From positions 45,515 through 109,514 of the forward strand of contig DASWRQ010000153.1 of the NCBI GenBank assembly GCA_036403095.1: a stretch of DNA of 64,000 nucleotides, written 5' to 3'. This document shows positions 51,174 through 59,069 of this stretch, one piece after another. A program made the translations under genes and the position numbers. The stretch's first letter is position 1. Each line of letters opens with the position of its first letter. The stretch is from Kutzneria sp036403095 (lineage in GTDB: Bacteria > Actinomycetota > Actinomycetes > Mycobacteriales > Pseudonocardiaceae). Below the pieces are notes generated by a model, which was given only the letters and a program-made list of their open reading frames with translations, searched no databases and was not told the DNA's origin.

Positions 51174-51190
51174 CGCCGGACCTCGCTCAT
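51170..51190 (-). CDS. Six-codon mini-ORF MSEVRR between the ABM genes
   Basis: Its ATG overlaps the upstream ABM stop (ATGA) and its TGA overlaps the next ABM GTG (GTGA). The DNA ATGAGCGAGGTCCGG is nearly repeated as GTGAGCGAGGTTCGG at the ABM start, so it is probably a duplicated start region that now links translation. Confidence 0.4.
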   Translation of the reverse strand: MSEVRR

Positions 51191-51504
51191 CGGGCGGCTC
51201 CCGCCAGGTGCGCCACCACGCTCATGGTGGTCATCGAGCCGCCGGACCGGTACGGATGCAGCTTCTGGCGGTGCGCCAGATGCCCGTCGCTGGTCTCGAA
51301 CTCGCGGAACTTCGGCTCGTCCACCCAGTCGCTGACGATGTAGTACACGCCGTCCTGCTCCAGGTCCCGGGACAGCCACTGGCCCAGGTTGGCCGGATGC
51401 CCGGTGACCGAGTCGCCCACCTCCAGCCAGACCCGCTCGAAGTCGGCCTCCATGCCGGGCTTGATCTGCATCCGCAGCATCACCCGGAACACCGGCTCGG
51501 CCAT
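51187..51504 (-). CDS. ABM-domain monooxygenase/cyclase
   Basis: A 105-residue ABM-fold protein. It has FRVMLRMQIKPGMEADFERV, NLGQWLSRDLEQDGVYYIVS and FETSDGHLAHRQKLHPYRSG. It is similar to the ABM proteins of pentangular polyphenol clusters proposed to assist ring closure or quinone formation. ATG 51504 overlaps the SDR stop (TGATG), with a GGAGGGATCTCC ribosome site inside the SDR end. It is distinct in sequence from the downstream ABM protein. Confidence 0.85.
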   Translation of the reverse strand: MAEPVFRVMLRMQIKPGMEADFERVWLEVGDSVTGHPANLGQWLSRDLEQDGVYYIVSDWVDEPKFREFETSDGHLAHRQKLHPYRSGGSMTTMSVVAHLAGAAR

Positions 51505-52256
51505 CAGGAGATCCCTCCGTCCACGTGGATCGTCGCGCCGGTCACGTACTTCGACAGGTCGCTGGCCAGCCACAGCACGGCCCCGGCGACCTCACGCGGC
51601 GTGCCCAGCCGGCCCAGCGCGGTCTTCGTGCTGTACCGCTCACGCATCATCTTCGCCTGCTCCGGCGGCATCGTCTCGAACGCCTCGGTCTCGATCACGC
51701 CCAGCGCCAGCGTGTTGAACCGCAGACCCTGGCCGCCGAACTCCTTGGCCAGCGACCGGGTCAGCCCGCGCAGCGCGGCCTTGGCCGCCGTGTAGTGGGC
51801 GCGCTGGGGAATGCCGACCTCGGAGGACTTCGAGCCGATCGTGATCACCGACGCGCCCGGGGCCAGCAGCGGCAGCGAGTTCTGCACGATGAGGTGAGCG
51901 GCCGTCAGATTCACGTCGATGACCCGGTGCCACTGGTCCAGCGGCAGTTCCCCGTACGGCACATGGGTGATCGCGCCGGCGTTGTGCACCACCAGGTCCA
52001 GCCGGCCCAGCGCCTCGCCGGCCTCGGCCACAAACGCCTTGATCTGCTCGGGATCGGCCAGGTCGGCCTGCAGCACGCGGTGCTCGCCGCCGGTCTCCTT
52101 GAGCTCCTTCTCCAGCGAGGGCACGAAATCGCTGCCCTCGCGGTAGCAGGTGACGACGTCCATGCCGGCCTCGGCCAGCGCGAGCACGATGCCGCGGCCG
52201 ACCCCCCGGGTGCCGCCGGTCACCAGCGCCTTCTTGCCCTTCAACGACAGGTCCAT
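51504..52256 (-). CDS. SDR polyketide ketoreductase
   Basis: A 250-residue SDR. It has TGGTRGVG, VVHNAGAI, catalytic Ser in ITIGSKSSEVG and YTAAK (Tyr/Lys), then LALGVIETEAF and TGATIHVDGG. Pentangular polyketide ketoreductases of this type reduce the nascent chain. ATG 52256 follows AAAGG; GTG 52262 is the alternative. It is in the operon with chain length factor, ACP and aromatase, making it the best candidate for chain ketoreduction. It is similar to 22281-23018. Confidence 0.88.
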   Translation of the reverse strand: MDLSLKGKKALVTGGTRGVGRGIVLALAEAGMDVVTCYREGSDFVPSLEKELKETGGEHRVLQADLADPEQIKAFVAEAGEALGRLDLVVHNAGAITHVPYGELPLDQWHRVIDVNLTAAHLIVQNSLPLLAPGASVITIGSKSSEVGIPQRAHYTAAKAALRGLTRSLAKEFGGQGLRFNTLALGVIETEAFETMPPEQAKMMRERYSTKTALGRLGTPREVAGAVLWLASDLSKYVTGATIHVDGGIS

Positions 52257-52275
52257 GTCCACCTTTCCAGAGGTT

Positions 52276-52734
52276 CTACGACTGCAGGACCACGGCGGCG
52301 CAGTTGGCCACCAGCGCCAGCACCGCCAACAGGCTGCGCATCCGGTTCCACCGACCCCAGCTCGGCCGCGGGTCGCGCGCGGCGAAGTCCGCCGGCAGCC
52401 GGTCCGGGTCCACGGTGCGAATCCACTTGTTCACCGGCACGTTCTTCGTCACGGAGATCACCGCCACCACCAGCGCCAGCACCGCGGCCACCGCCTGCGC
52501 CGCGCGAACCGGCGCCGCGGAGCCGAAAACGGCCAGCGCCGCATCGCCAAGCACGGTCGTGACCAGGCAGATCGGCATGAACGGGTCGTAGCGGGTGGAG
52601 AAGAACGCGTGCGCGTGCACGTACCGGTCGGGCGGCAGGGCGACCAGCAGCGGCCAGCCGCCCAGCTGCGTGCCCACCAGCACGCCGGCCGACAATCCGT
52701 TGGCCAGCAACACCAACGCCGTCAGCACGGACAT
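52276..52734 (-). CDS. DUF1772 membrane protein (anthrone-oxygenase-like, second copy)
   Basis: A 152-residue four-helix membrane protein with LVLLANGLSAGVLVGTQLGG, PICLVTTVLGDAALAVFG, VLALVVAVISVTKNVPVNKW and LLAVLALVANCAAVVL. The NVPVNKWI motif parallels NVPINRRV of the copy at 25718, but overall they are diverged. Anthrone or quinone oxidation is proposed from the fungal family members. The ATG overlaps the aromatase stop (TGATG). Confidence 0.82.
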   Translation of the reverse strand: MSVLTALVLLANGLSAGVLVGTQLGGWPLLVALPPDRYVHAHAFFSTRYDPFMPICLVTTVLGDAALAVFGSAAPVRAAQAVAAVLALVVAVISVTKNVPVNKWIRTVDPDRLPADFAARDPRPSWGRWNRMRSLLAVLALVANCAAVVLQS

Positions 52735-53201
52735 CAGGCCCGCGACCGCGCGGCCGCCGCCTCGATCTTGGTCTTGATCAGGGCCATCTGGATGCCGGTG
52801 TTGGTGTTGAGCCGGTCGGTCATCGCCGGGTCGTCGATCGGCGCCGTCGGCTTCATGTGGAAGTCCTGCACCCACCGCATCCGCACGCCGCCGTCCTCCT
52901 GGACATACTCCCAGAAGATGTCCATGTGCTCGAAGTTCCCGGTCTCCACCCGGTGCGAGCGCACCGTCCTGGTCTCCGGGTCGGAGGTGCGCTCCGACAC
53001 CCAGCTCCACGACGTGCCGCTGGCATCGGGGTGCATGGTCAGCCGGAAGGTGACTGTGTTGCCCTGCCTGGTCAGCACTTCCGCCTTCGCGTACTCGCTG
53101 AACAGCTGCGGCCACGACTCGATGTCGTTGGTCATGTCCCAGACCAGATCCAGCGGCGCGTCGATGAGCACGCTGTTGTCGGTGTGCCCGGCCATCGTCA
53201 C
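52734..53201 (-). CDS. SRPBCC aromatase/cyclase
   Basis: A 155-residue START/Bet v1-like protein of the polyketide cyclase/aromatase family (TcmN N-domain, WhiE ORFVI). It has NSVLIDAPLDLVWDMTNDIE, SWPQLFSEYAKAEVL and FWEYVQEDGGVRMRWVQDFH. It closes and aromatises the first ring(s) of the unreduced or partly reduced chain. The GTG overlaps the ACP stop (GTGA). It is monodomain, as in pentangular and tetracenomycin-type clusters. Confidence 0.93.
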   Translation of the reverse strand: MTMAGHTDNSVLIDAPLDLVWDMTNDIESWPQLFSEYAKAEVLTRQGNTVTFRLTMHPDASGTSWSWVSERTSDPETRTVRSHRVETGNFEHMDIFWEYVQEDGGVRMRWVQDFHMKPTAPIDDPAMTDRLNTNTGIQMALIKTKIEAAAARSRA

Positions 53202-53452
53202 GCCCCCGCCCGTGCGAACAGCGCGTTGACGAACTCGACCGCCTTGGCCGGGGTCGGCATCTCGGTCACGGCGTCGTCGGGCACCACGACGCCGAACCGC
53301 CGCTGGATCTCGCCGGCGATCTCCAGCACCGCCAGCGAGTCGTAGCCCAGCTCGTCGAACCGGGTGTGGGCGATGTCGCCGTCCAGGACGGCGCCCTCCT
53401 CGGCGCCGCCGCGCAACAGCTCGCGCAGATCGTCCAGGGTGAAGGTGCTCAT
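53198..53452 (-). CDS. Acyl carrier protein of the type II polyketide synthase
   Basis: An 84-residue ACP. The phosphopantetheine site is LGYDSLAVLE with Ser39. The N-terminus STFTLDDLRELLRG and the VPDDAVTEMPTPAKAVEFVN helix region are typical. It carries the growing chain between ketosynthase, chain length factor and cyclases. It is the only ACP in the window and is encoded 15 bases after the chain length factor rather than beside the ketosynthase. Confidence 0.95.
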   Translation of the reverse strand: MSTFTLDDLRELLRGGAEEGAVLDGDIAHTRFDELGYDSLAVLEIAGEIQRRFGVVVPDDAVTEMPTPAKAVEFVNALFARAGA

Positions 53453-53467
53453 AACCGTCCCTCTCTT

Positions 53468-54685
53468 TCAGTCTCGGCCGAGCAGCAGCGCGGCCGTGAA
53501 CCCGCCATGCCCCCTGGCCAGCACCAGGGCGGTGCGCAGTCGTGCCGGCTCGCGCGTGGCCGTGACCAGGTCGAGGTCGCAGCCCGGGGCCAGCCGCGTC
53601 GGACCCGTGGTCGGCGGGATCACCCCGTGCCGCAGGGCCAGCGCCGCCGTGGCCACGTCCAGCGCCGCGCCGCCCCCGTACAGGCGGCCGGTCAGGGTCT
53701 TGGGCGCGGTGACGGCGACCCGGCGGGGGCCGAAGATCGCGCCGATGGCCTGTGCCTCGTCCAGATCGCGCTGGGGAACCCCGGCGGCGTCGGCGAACAC
53801 CACGTCCACGTCCTCCGGCCGCAGCTTCGCGTCCGCGAGGGCCCGTTCGATGACGCGCCTGAGGGCCGGCGGGCGGCCGGAGTCCGGGTGCGGGTCGAAG
53901 CCCGCCGCGTAGCCCAGCACCCGGGCGTACGCATCGTGGCCCCGTTGGCTTGCCGCGGCGGCCGTCTCGGCGATGACGATCGCGCCGCCCTCGCCCGGCA
54001 CGTGCCCGCTGGCCTCGGCGTCGAACGGCAGATAGGCGCCGGCCGGATCGTCCACTGTGGACAGCTCACCCGAGGAGAGCTGCGCCACCAGGCCGTACGG
54101 GCACAGCGAGGCGTCGGTGCCGCCGGTCAGCACCAGCCGGGTGCCCGAGGTCAGCAGGCGGCGGGCCTGGCCGATGGCGTCCAGGCCGCCGGCCTGCTCG
54201 CCGCACAGGACGCCGCAGGGTCCGCGCAGGCCGTGCCTGATGGACAGCTGACCCGTCGTCGCCGCGTAGAACCAGGCGATCGACTGGTACACGCCCACCC
54301 AGCTGGGGCCGTTCCGGTACAGCTGCTCCATCTGGTGCTGGCCGAAGTCCGTGCCGCCCGACGAGCTCGATGTCACCACCGCGATGTCGTACTCCGGCAT
54401 CGTCGACAGGTCGACGCCCGCGTCCTGCAGTGCCTCGTCCGCCGCCACCAGCGCGAGATGCGTCCAGCGGTCGGTCTCCGGGATCACCTTGCGCGGCACC
54501 CGGTCGGTCGCGTCGAACTCCTTGACCTCGCCCGCGATGCGCACCGGGTAGGCGGTCGGGTCGAAGCGCGTGATCCTCGCGATGCCCGACTTTCCGGCCA
54601 GCACCGCCTGCCAGTGCGCGTCCGCGCCGACCCCGGTGGGCGCCACCACACCCAGACCCGTGATCAGAACCTGCTGCCCGTTCAA
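53468..54685 (-). CDS. Chain length factor (KS-beta) of the type II polyketide synthase
   Basis: A 405-residue KS-like protein. At the active-site position it reads CGEQAGGLDA, with Gln164 in place of Cys, the hallmark of chain length factors. The N-terminus QQVLITGLGVVAPTG and the degraded His region (VVFADAAGVPQRD) agree. It pairs with KS-alpha to set chain length. The start is probably TTG 54685 behind GGGAGG; no in-frame ATG or GTG with a better site is seen. It heads the (-) operon ending at 50874. The KS-alpha partner is about 14 kb away at 38447. Confidence 0.95.
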   Translation of the reverse strand: MNGQQVLITGLGVVAPTGVGADAHWQAVLAGKSGIARITRFDPTAYPVRIAGEVKEFDATDRVPRKVIPETDRWTHLALVAADEALQDAGVDLSTMPEYDIAVVTSSSSGGTDFGQHQMEQLYRNGPSWVGVYQSIAWFYAATTGQLSIRHGLRGPCGVLCGEQAGGLDAIGQARRLLTSGTRLVLTGGTDASLCPYGLVAQLSSGELSTVDDPAGAYLPFDAEASGHVPGEGGAIVIAETAAAASQRGHDAYARVLGYAAGFDPHPDSGRPPALRRVIERALADAKLRPEDVDVVFADAAGVPQRDLDEAQAIGAIFGPRRVAVTAPKTLTGRLYGGGAALDVATAALALRHGVIPPTTGPTRLAPGCDLDLVTATREPARLRTALVLARGHGGFTAALLLGRD

Positions 54686-55077
54686 CGACCCTCCCGGTTC
54701 CCCCGGCGCACGTCGATCCTCGGACCGGACCATGTCATTGCCCGCTGGGGCCCGCTTCGGACGATCCTGGTGTCCGCCACCGAGAAGAGGTCGCCGGCCG
54801 TGAGTATTCGCGCCGGTGGAACGCTTTGCCCGCAAGAAATACCGGTCGCGCCGTCGATCCGCGCAGGGGTGCAGTTCACGCCACTGGTTCGAAGTCGCGG
54901 TCGGGCTCGGCGGCACGACCTTCGCGCCGTGCTCAGCCGTTGTGCTGGCGCCTTCTCACATCGCGGATCGCTGTACGGCCTTGCCGCCGTGTGGTCGTCC
55001 CGGCCATCAAGCCACCCGAGGATCACGGAGCGGTCCAGCTCCCGTTCACGGTGGACCTGAAGGTAACGACTCGAAGA
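54686..55077 (-). other. Intergenic region upstream of the chain length factor operon
   Basis: These 392 bases must hold the promoter of the chain length factor operon and mark the right edge of the cluster. I see no copy of operator A/B and no gene. Confidence 0.45.
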
Positions 55078-55797
55078 TCACCAGGGAAGGGTGCCTTCTT
55101 TGGCGTCGAAGTAGCCTCCCGTGGGGCCATCAGGGGCCATTTGTGCCATGCGCACGATGATCTCGGCACCCTGCTCGACGGTCTGCAGGCCGGTGTTGCC
55201 GTTCAGGTCGGTCTGGGTGAATCCAGGTTCCACCGCATTGATCCGCATGTTCGGAAACGCCTTCGCATACTGCACAGTGATCATGTTGACTGCGGTTTTC
55301 GACGCGGGGTAGGCGACAAGCGTGTAGGCGTATTGCCGGGTGCCCGGGGTAGTAGCCCGGGTCAGCGAGGCCAGAGCGCTGCTGACGTTGACCACCACTG
55401 CGGCGGTGGAACGCTGCAGCAGCGGGAGGAACGCGCGGAGGACGCGCACCGTGCCGAAGACATTGGTCTCGAATGTCTGCCGCAACAAATCAACTGTCAG
55501 GTCCGCGGCGCCGATCACGACATTGGTGTCCCGCCATTCCGGTGCGATTCCGGCGTTGTTGACCAGCACGTCCAGCCCTCCATTGGCCTCAATGGCCTTG
55601 ACCGCGGCCGCCACGGACGCATCGTCGGTGACGTCGAGCTGGACTACCCGTGCGCCGAGCTGCTCGGCGGCCCGACTTCCGCGCTCGGCGTCCCGACTTC
55701 CGATGTAGACGGTATGACCTGCGGCAACGAGTCGGCGGGCGGTCTCGAAGCCGAGCCCCTTGTTCGCTCCGGTGATCAGTGTTGCTGTCATGACCAT
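55078..55797 (-). CDS. SDR family oxidoreductase
   Basis: A 239-residue SDR. It has TGANKGLG, NNAGIAPEW, catalytic Ser in NVSSALASL and YPASK (Tyr/Lys), then VEPGFTQTDLN, ending DAKEGTLPW. It is like the carbonyl-reductase-type SDRs often controlled by neighbouring MerR or TetR regulators in actinomycetes. It is divergent from a MerR gene across 19 bases containing a palindrome, so it is probably its target. Confidence 0.87.
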   Translation of the reverse strand: MVMTATLITGANKGLGFETARRLVAAGHTVYIGSRDAERGSRAAEQLGARVVQLDVTDDASVAAAVKAIEANGGLDVLVNNAGIAPEWRDTNVVIGAADLTVDLLRQTFETNVFGTVRVLRAFLPLLQRSTAAVVVNVSSALASLTRATTPGTRQYAYTLVAYPASKTAVNMITVQYAKAFPNMRINAVEPGFTQTDLNGNTGLQTVEQGAEIIVRMAQMAPDGPTGGYFDAKEGTLPW

Positions 55798-55820
55798 GCA
55801 CGCTATGTTTTAGAGCGTGC
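55798..55820. promoter_or_regulatory. MerR-type operator GCACGCT-N9-AGCGTGC
   Basis: A perfect 7-bp inverted repeat in the SDR/MerR divergent spacer. It overlaps the proposed MerR GTG start, so MerR mRNA is probably leaderless and autoregulated. Confidence 0.62.
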
Positions 55821-56284
55821 TCGAAGTCAAGCCGCAGTCGGAATCCGGACCCGCTCGCTCCGATCTCCAGGAGGGCCTGCGCATCGCCGAGGCCGCCCGC
55901 CGCACCGGAGTCAGCGTGCACACCCTGCGCTACTACGAACGCGCCGGACTGGTCGTCAACCCTGTAGACCGCACCGCTAGCGGCCGGCGCCGTTACCACC
56001 AACTCGACCTCGACTGGATCGTTGTCTGCACCAAGCTGCGTGCCACCGGCATGCCTATCAAGACAATCCGCAAGTACGCCCAACTCGTCTGCGCCGGGCG
56101 CGGCAACGAGCAGGAACGACTCTCCCTTCTGGAGACGCATCGCGCCGAGGTGACCGCTAAACTCGTTGAGCTGCAAGAAAACCTCGAACTCATCAACCAC
56201 AAGATCGACGTCTACCGAGGCCGACTCGCTGCCGGCGATGCTGACCAACTCTGGGCGCCCCAACCGCCACGTCGACGCCACTGA
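55817..56284 (+). CDS. MerR-family transcriptional regulator
   Basis: A 155-residue MerR protein. The winged helix is LRIAEAARRTGVSVHTLRYY, then ERAGLVVNPVDR and GRRRYHQLDLDWI. The coiled-coil dimerisation helix is ETHRAEVTAKLVELQENLEL. No Cys-rich metal site is visible, so a small organic inducer is likely. GTG 55817 lies within the operator palindrome and has no ribosome site, consistent with leaderless translation. It divergently controls the SDR. Confidence 0.86.
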   Translation: MLEVKPQSESGPARSDLQEGLRIAEAARRTGVSVHTLRYYERAGLVVNPVDRTASGRRRYHQLDLDWIVVCTKLRATGMPIKTIRKYAQLVCAGRGNEQERLSLLETHRAEVTAKLVELQENLELINHKIDVYRGRLAAGDADQLWAPQPPRRRH

Positions 56285-56851
56285 GCAACCGGCCCACAGT
56301 GCAGCCCCATCGAACTGATGCCCGAAGAACTCATCGGGGGACCAATGTCGCCCGCTCCTGCACCAGGACACGGACCGCCGGCCCGCTGCCCGCTCAACTA
56401 CGAAGATTGAGTGGAACGGACGATTCCATCGGACCGGACAGGCATACACCGCACTCAATCCTGCATCCCCGACAGTTGTCCACCAACCCGGTCCTGGCCG
56501 CCGCACTTGCAGACCAGGTCCGGGACACCGGGGCCACGTTGCTCAGCATCCGGGCGAGTTGCCACCGCCGGCCGGGCGTAGGTGATGGCCAACAGGCCAG
56601 AAGCATTGGCAGTAAACAACTACGTCACAATCTGAGTCCACAATGGATGCACTCGAGTGGGCGGCGGCGATCATGTGCCTCGCGTTGGTGGCCGTCGGCT
56701 CCGGCCGGCTGCTCTATGGCTGGCAGCAGCAGGTACGCCGCGCCCAAGCGTGCGTGGCCGGAGAGAAAGCCCCAGAGAAGCACCCTCCGTGCCTTGTGAG
56801 GCTCCGGGCGACGAGCCGTCGGACCTCGACTTGTTGTAGCCCGAATGACAG
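56285..56851. other. Intergenic region
   Basis: These 567 bases follow the MerR gene. A frame from ATG 56643 begins with a hydrophobic stretch (AAAIMCLALVAVGSGRLLYG), but it runs through the terminator palindrome and loses coding character, so I do not call it. Nothing else is recognised. Confidence 0.35.
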
Positions 56852-56881
56852 GTGGGCTGCCGGTTCGAACCGGCAGCCCAC
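56852..56881 (-). terminator. 30-base perfect palindrome after the MFS gene
   Basis: GTGGGCTGCCGGTTC and its complement. It lies 30 bases downstream of the MFS stop and is probably its terminator. The GGTTCGAACC centre only resembles a tRNA T-arm. Confidence 0.65.
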
Positions 56882-56910
56882 TGCCGTTCACCAGGATCGG
56901 CTGGTCACAG

Positions 56911-58170
56911 TTATGTCACAGGATGCTGGTTGGCCTTCGTCACCTTCGCGTCACCGAGGTCACCCGTGACGGCCCGGGTGCGCCTGGCCCAGGTGACGGC
57001 CGGGCCGGTGGCGACGGCGGCGACCAGGAACAGCGCGCCCAGCACCAGCCAGCCGACCGGACCGCCGCCGATCACGAGAGTGGTCAGCAGCAGCGGGCCG
57101 GCGGCCCGGGCCACCGCGATGCCGCTGCCGAAGAAGCCCTGGTACTGCCCCTGGCGGCCGTCGACCGCGAGCCCGAAGCTGATCTCCCAGTAGCCGGACG
57201 CCAACATCATCTCGCCGGCCACCTGGAGGAAAGCGCCGGCCAGGAGGACGGCCGCGGCGGCCCAGACGGCCATCGGCCCGGCGGAGCACGCGAACACGGC
57301 GGACATCGCCAGCAGCAGCGCGCCGGCCCAACGCACGTACCGGACGGCGATGCCCAGGTCGGTGACGCGGTTGGCCACCGACACCTGGAACAGCACCACA
57401 CAGCCGGTGTTGACCACCATCAGCGCCGACACCATCCAGCGCGGGGCCGAGGTGTGCTCCACGACCCACAGCGGCAGCACGACGCTCAGCAGCGGCATGT
57501 AGAGCATCATGATCGAGTTGAGCACGGTGATCAGGACGTACGGACGGTCCCGCAGCACGACCAGCGCCGGCTCGCCGTCGACGGCGCGTGGGGTACCGGG
57601 AACCCGCGGCAGTCGTCGTAGCACCACCGCGGCGGCGAGGAACGTCAAGGCGTCGAGGCCGAACGCGGCGAGGTAGGCGGGCGCGGTGTCGAACTGCAAC
57701 GCGATGCCGCCGAGCGCGGCGCCGACGGCGATGCCGGCGTTGGCGGTCGACTGCAGATAGGCGCGGGCCTGGGTGCGACCGGCCGCGTCGACCACGCCGG
57801 CCAGCAGCGCCTGGCGGGCCGCGACCAGCCCGCACTGGCACACCGTGTAGACGCACGCCACCACGAGGAACGCCGGAAAGCTCTGGACCAGCGCGAATCC
57901 GGCGACGGCCAGCGCCGTTAGCACGGCGAGCAACACCGCGACGCCCCTCGCGCCGCGCCGGTCGGCGAAATGCCCCAGCGGGGCCCCAGCCAGCGTGCCG
58001 AGCGACCACCCCAGCGTCAGTCCAAGCCCGACCTCGGTCGCGCTCAGGCCGACGGTCCGCGTGAAGTAGAGGACGGAACAGACGTAATACGCCCCGTCAC
58101 CGACCGAATTGGTCAGCTGGGCCAGCGCCAGCGCCCTGGCCGGCCCGGCCGGGGGCACGATCCGCAGCAT
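56911..58170 (-). CDS. MFS transporter
   Basis: A 419-residue protein with about 12 helices. It starts LALAQLTNSVGDGAYYVCSV, motif A is GAPLGHFADRRGARGVAVLL, and a GLVAARQALLAGVVDAAGRT loop follows. It resembles the multidrug/siderophore MFS_1 group and is distantly like the gene at 9012. ATG 58170 has GGAGGGG upstream; in-frame ATG 58182 is an alternative. It lies downstream of the HxlR gene on the same strand and could be its target. Confidence 0.86.
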   Translation of the reverse strand: MLRIVPPAGPARALALAQLTNSVGDGAYYVCSVLYFTRTVGLSATEVGLGLTLGWSLGTLAGAPLGHFADRRGARGVAVLLAVLTALAVAGFALVQSFPAFLVVACVYTVCQCGLVAARQALLAGVVDAAGRTQARAYLQSTANAGIAVGAALGGIALQFDTAPAYLAAFGLDALTFLAAAVVLRRLPRVPGTPRAVDGEPALVVLRDRPYVLITVLNSIMMLYMPLLSVVLPLWVVEHTSAPRWMVSALMVVNTGCVVLFQVSVANRVTDLGIAVRYVRWAGALLLAMSAVFACSAGPMAVWAAAAVLLAGAFLQVAGEMMLASGYWEISFGLAVDGRQGQYQGFFGSGIAVARAAGPLLLTTLVIGGGPVGWLVLGALFLVAAVATGPAVTWARRTRAVTGDLGDAKVTKANQHPVT

Positions 58171-58303
58171 GGTCCCCTCCATCTCAGGCCACCGCGCGGA
58201 CCTGGCGGGCACACTGTAAGCGTTCGGTGATCGCGGCAAGGCGCGTTTCGAGCAACCGTCCACTCGGGTTCGTGCAGGTGAGCGGCGGACAGCGCCCCTT
58301 GGA

Positions 58304-58948
58304 TCAGGCGGGGTCCTTGGTGATCGGGCGCAGGCGGCCGAGCAGATCGTGCCGACCGGTGGCGACGAGGCCGAGCCGGCCGGCGGTGTCGAGATCGATG
58401 AGTCCGTTGACCAGGCCGAGCACGGCCCGGGGCGGCCCCTCCAGGACGAGGTCGGGATCCGCGGCGTGGCCGACCCGCGTGTGGACCCGGCCGTCACGGA
58501 GTTCGATCACGGCAGCTTCGCCGCCGGCGACGAGCTGGATGACCGCGGGCGGCGCGTCGGGATCGGCCTCGACGGTGAACCACTCCGGGGCATAGGCCAA
58601 CCACTGCGCCCGGAACGCGTCCGCCGGCCGTTCCTCGGCCATGAACCGCAGCCCCCACAGCCCGAGCGCCCGTAGCGCCGGCTCCAGCGCCCGGCCGGTC
58701 TCGCTCAGCGTGTAGAGCACGGTGGCGATCGGCGGCGGCGCGTCCTCGCGCGTGATCAGCCCGGCGGCCTCGAGCTCCTTGAGGCGGGCCGACAGCAGGT
58801 TCGGCGCGATGCCCGGCAACCCGTTGCGCACGTCGGTGAACCGGCACGGGCCCTGCACGAGCAGCTCTCGCACGATCAGCAGCGTCCAGCGGTCGCCGAC
58901 GACGTCGAGGGCCCGGGCGATCGAGCAGAAGTGGCCGTAGCTGCGCAT
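58304..58948 (-). CDS. HxlR-family regulator with C-terminal SCP2-like extension
   Basis: A 214-residue regulator. The HxlR winged helix occupies residues 1-105 (CSIARALDVVGDRWTLLIVR, GIAPNLLSARLKELEAAGLI, YTLSETGRALEPALRALGLW). The remaining 100 residues resemble an SCP2/sterol-carrier-type ligand domain (VIELRDGRVHTRVGHAADPD), common in actinomycete HxlR proteins. It is divergent from the metallo-beta-lactamase-fold gene and probably represses it through the AT-rich palindrome between them. Confidence 0.86.
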   Translation of the reverse strand: MRSYGHFCSIARALDVVGDRWTLLIVRELLVQGPCRFTDVRNGLPGIAPNLLSARLKELEAAGLITREDAPPPIATVLYTLSETGRALEPALRALGLWGLRFMAEERPADAFRAQWLAYAPEWFTVEADPDAPPAVIQLVAGGEAAVIELRDGRVHTRVGHAADPDLVLEGPPRAVLGLVNGLIDLDTAGRLGLVATGRHDLLGRLRPITKDPA

Positions 58949-58984
58949 GTCACCAGGGTAGGCGTCAAGAACTCAATCACAAAG

Positions 58985-59000
58985 TAGAGAATATCAACTA
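58985..59000. promoter_or_regulatory. AT-rich imperfect palindrome, HxlR operator candidate
   Basis: TAGAGAATATCAACTA in the HxlR/MBL divergent spacer. The reverse complement reads TAGTTGATATTCTCTA; the TAG/CTA ends and central ATAT/GATATT match. HxlR sites are usually of this form. Confidence 0.5.
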
Positions 59001-59069
59001 TGTGTGTGTAGTCTTCAACCAGACGGCCGGTCCGGTCGCACTCTCCCGTCACCACGAAAGGCACCGACC

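Noticed and set aside
56852..56881. Possible tRNA because of GGTTCGAACC
   Set aside because: The sequence is simply a 30-base perfect palindrome. No acceptor, D or anticodon arms can be built around it.
56643..56969. Possible small membrane protein gene
   Set aside because: The hydrophobic start is suggestive, but there is no ribosome site, and the frame runs through a terminator and into the 3' end of the MFS gene.
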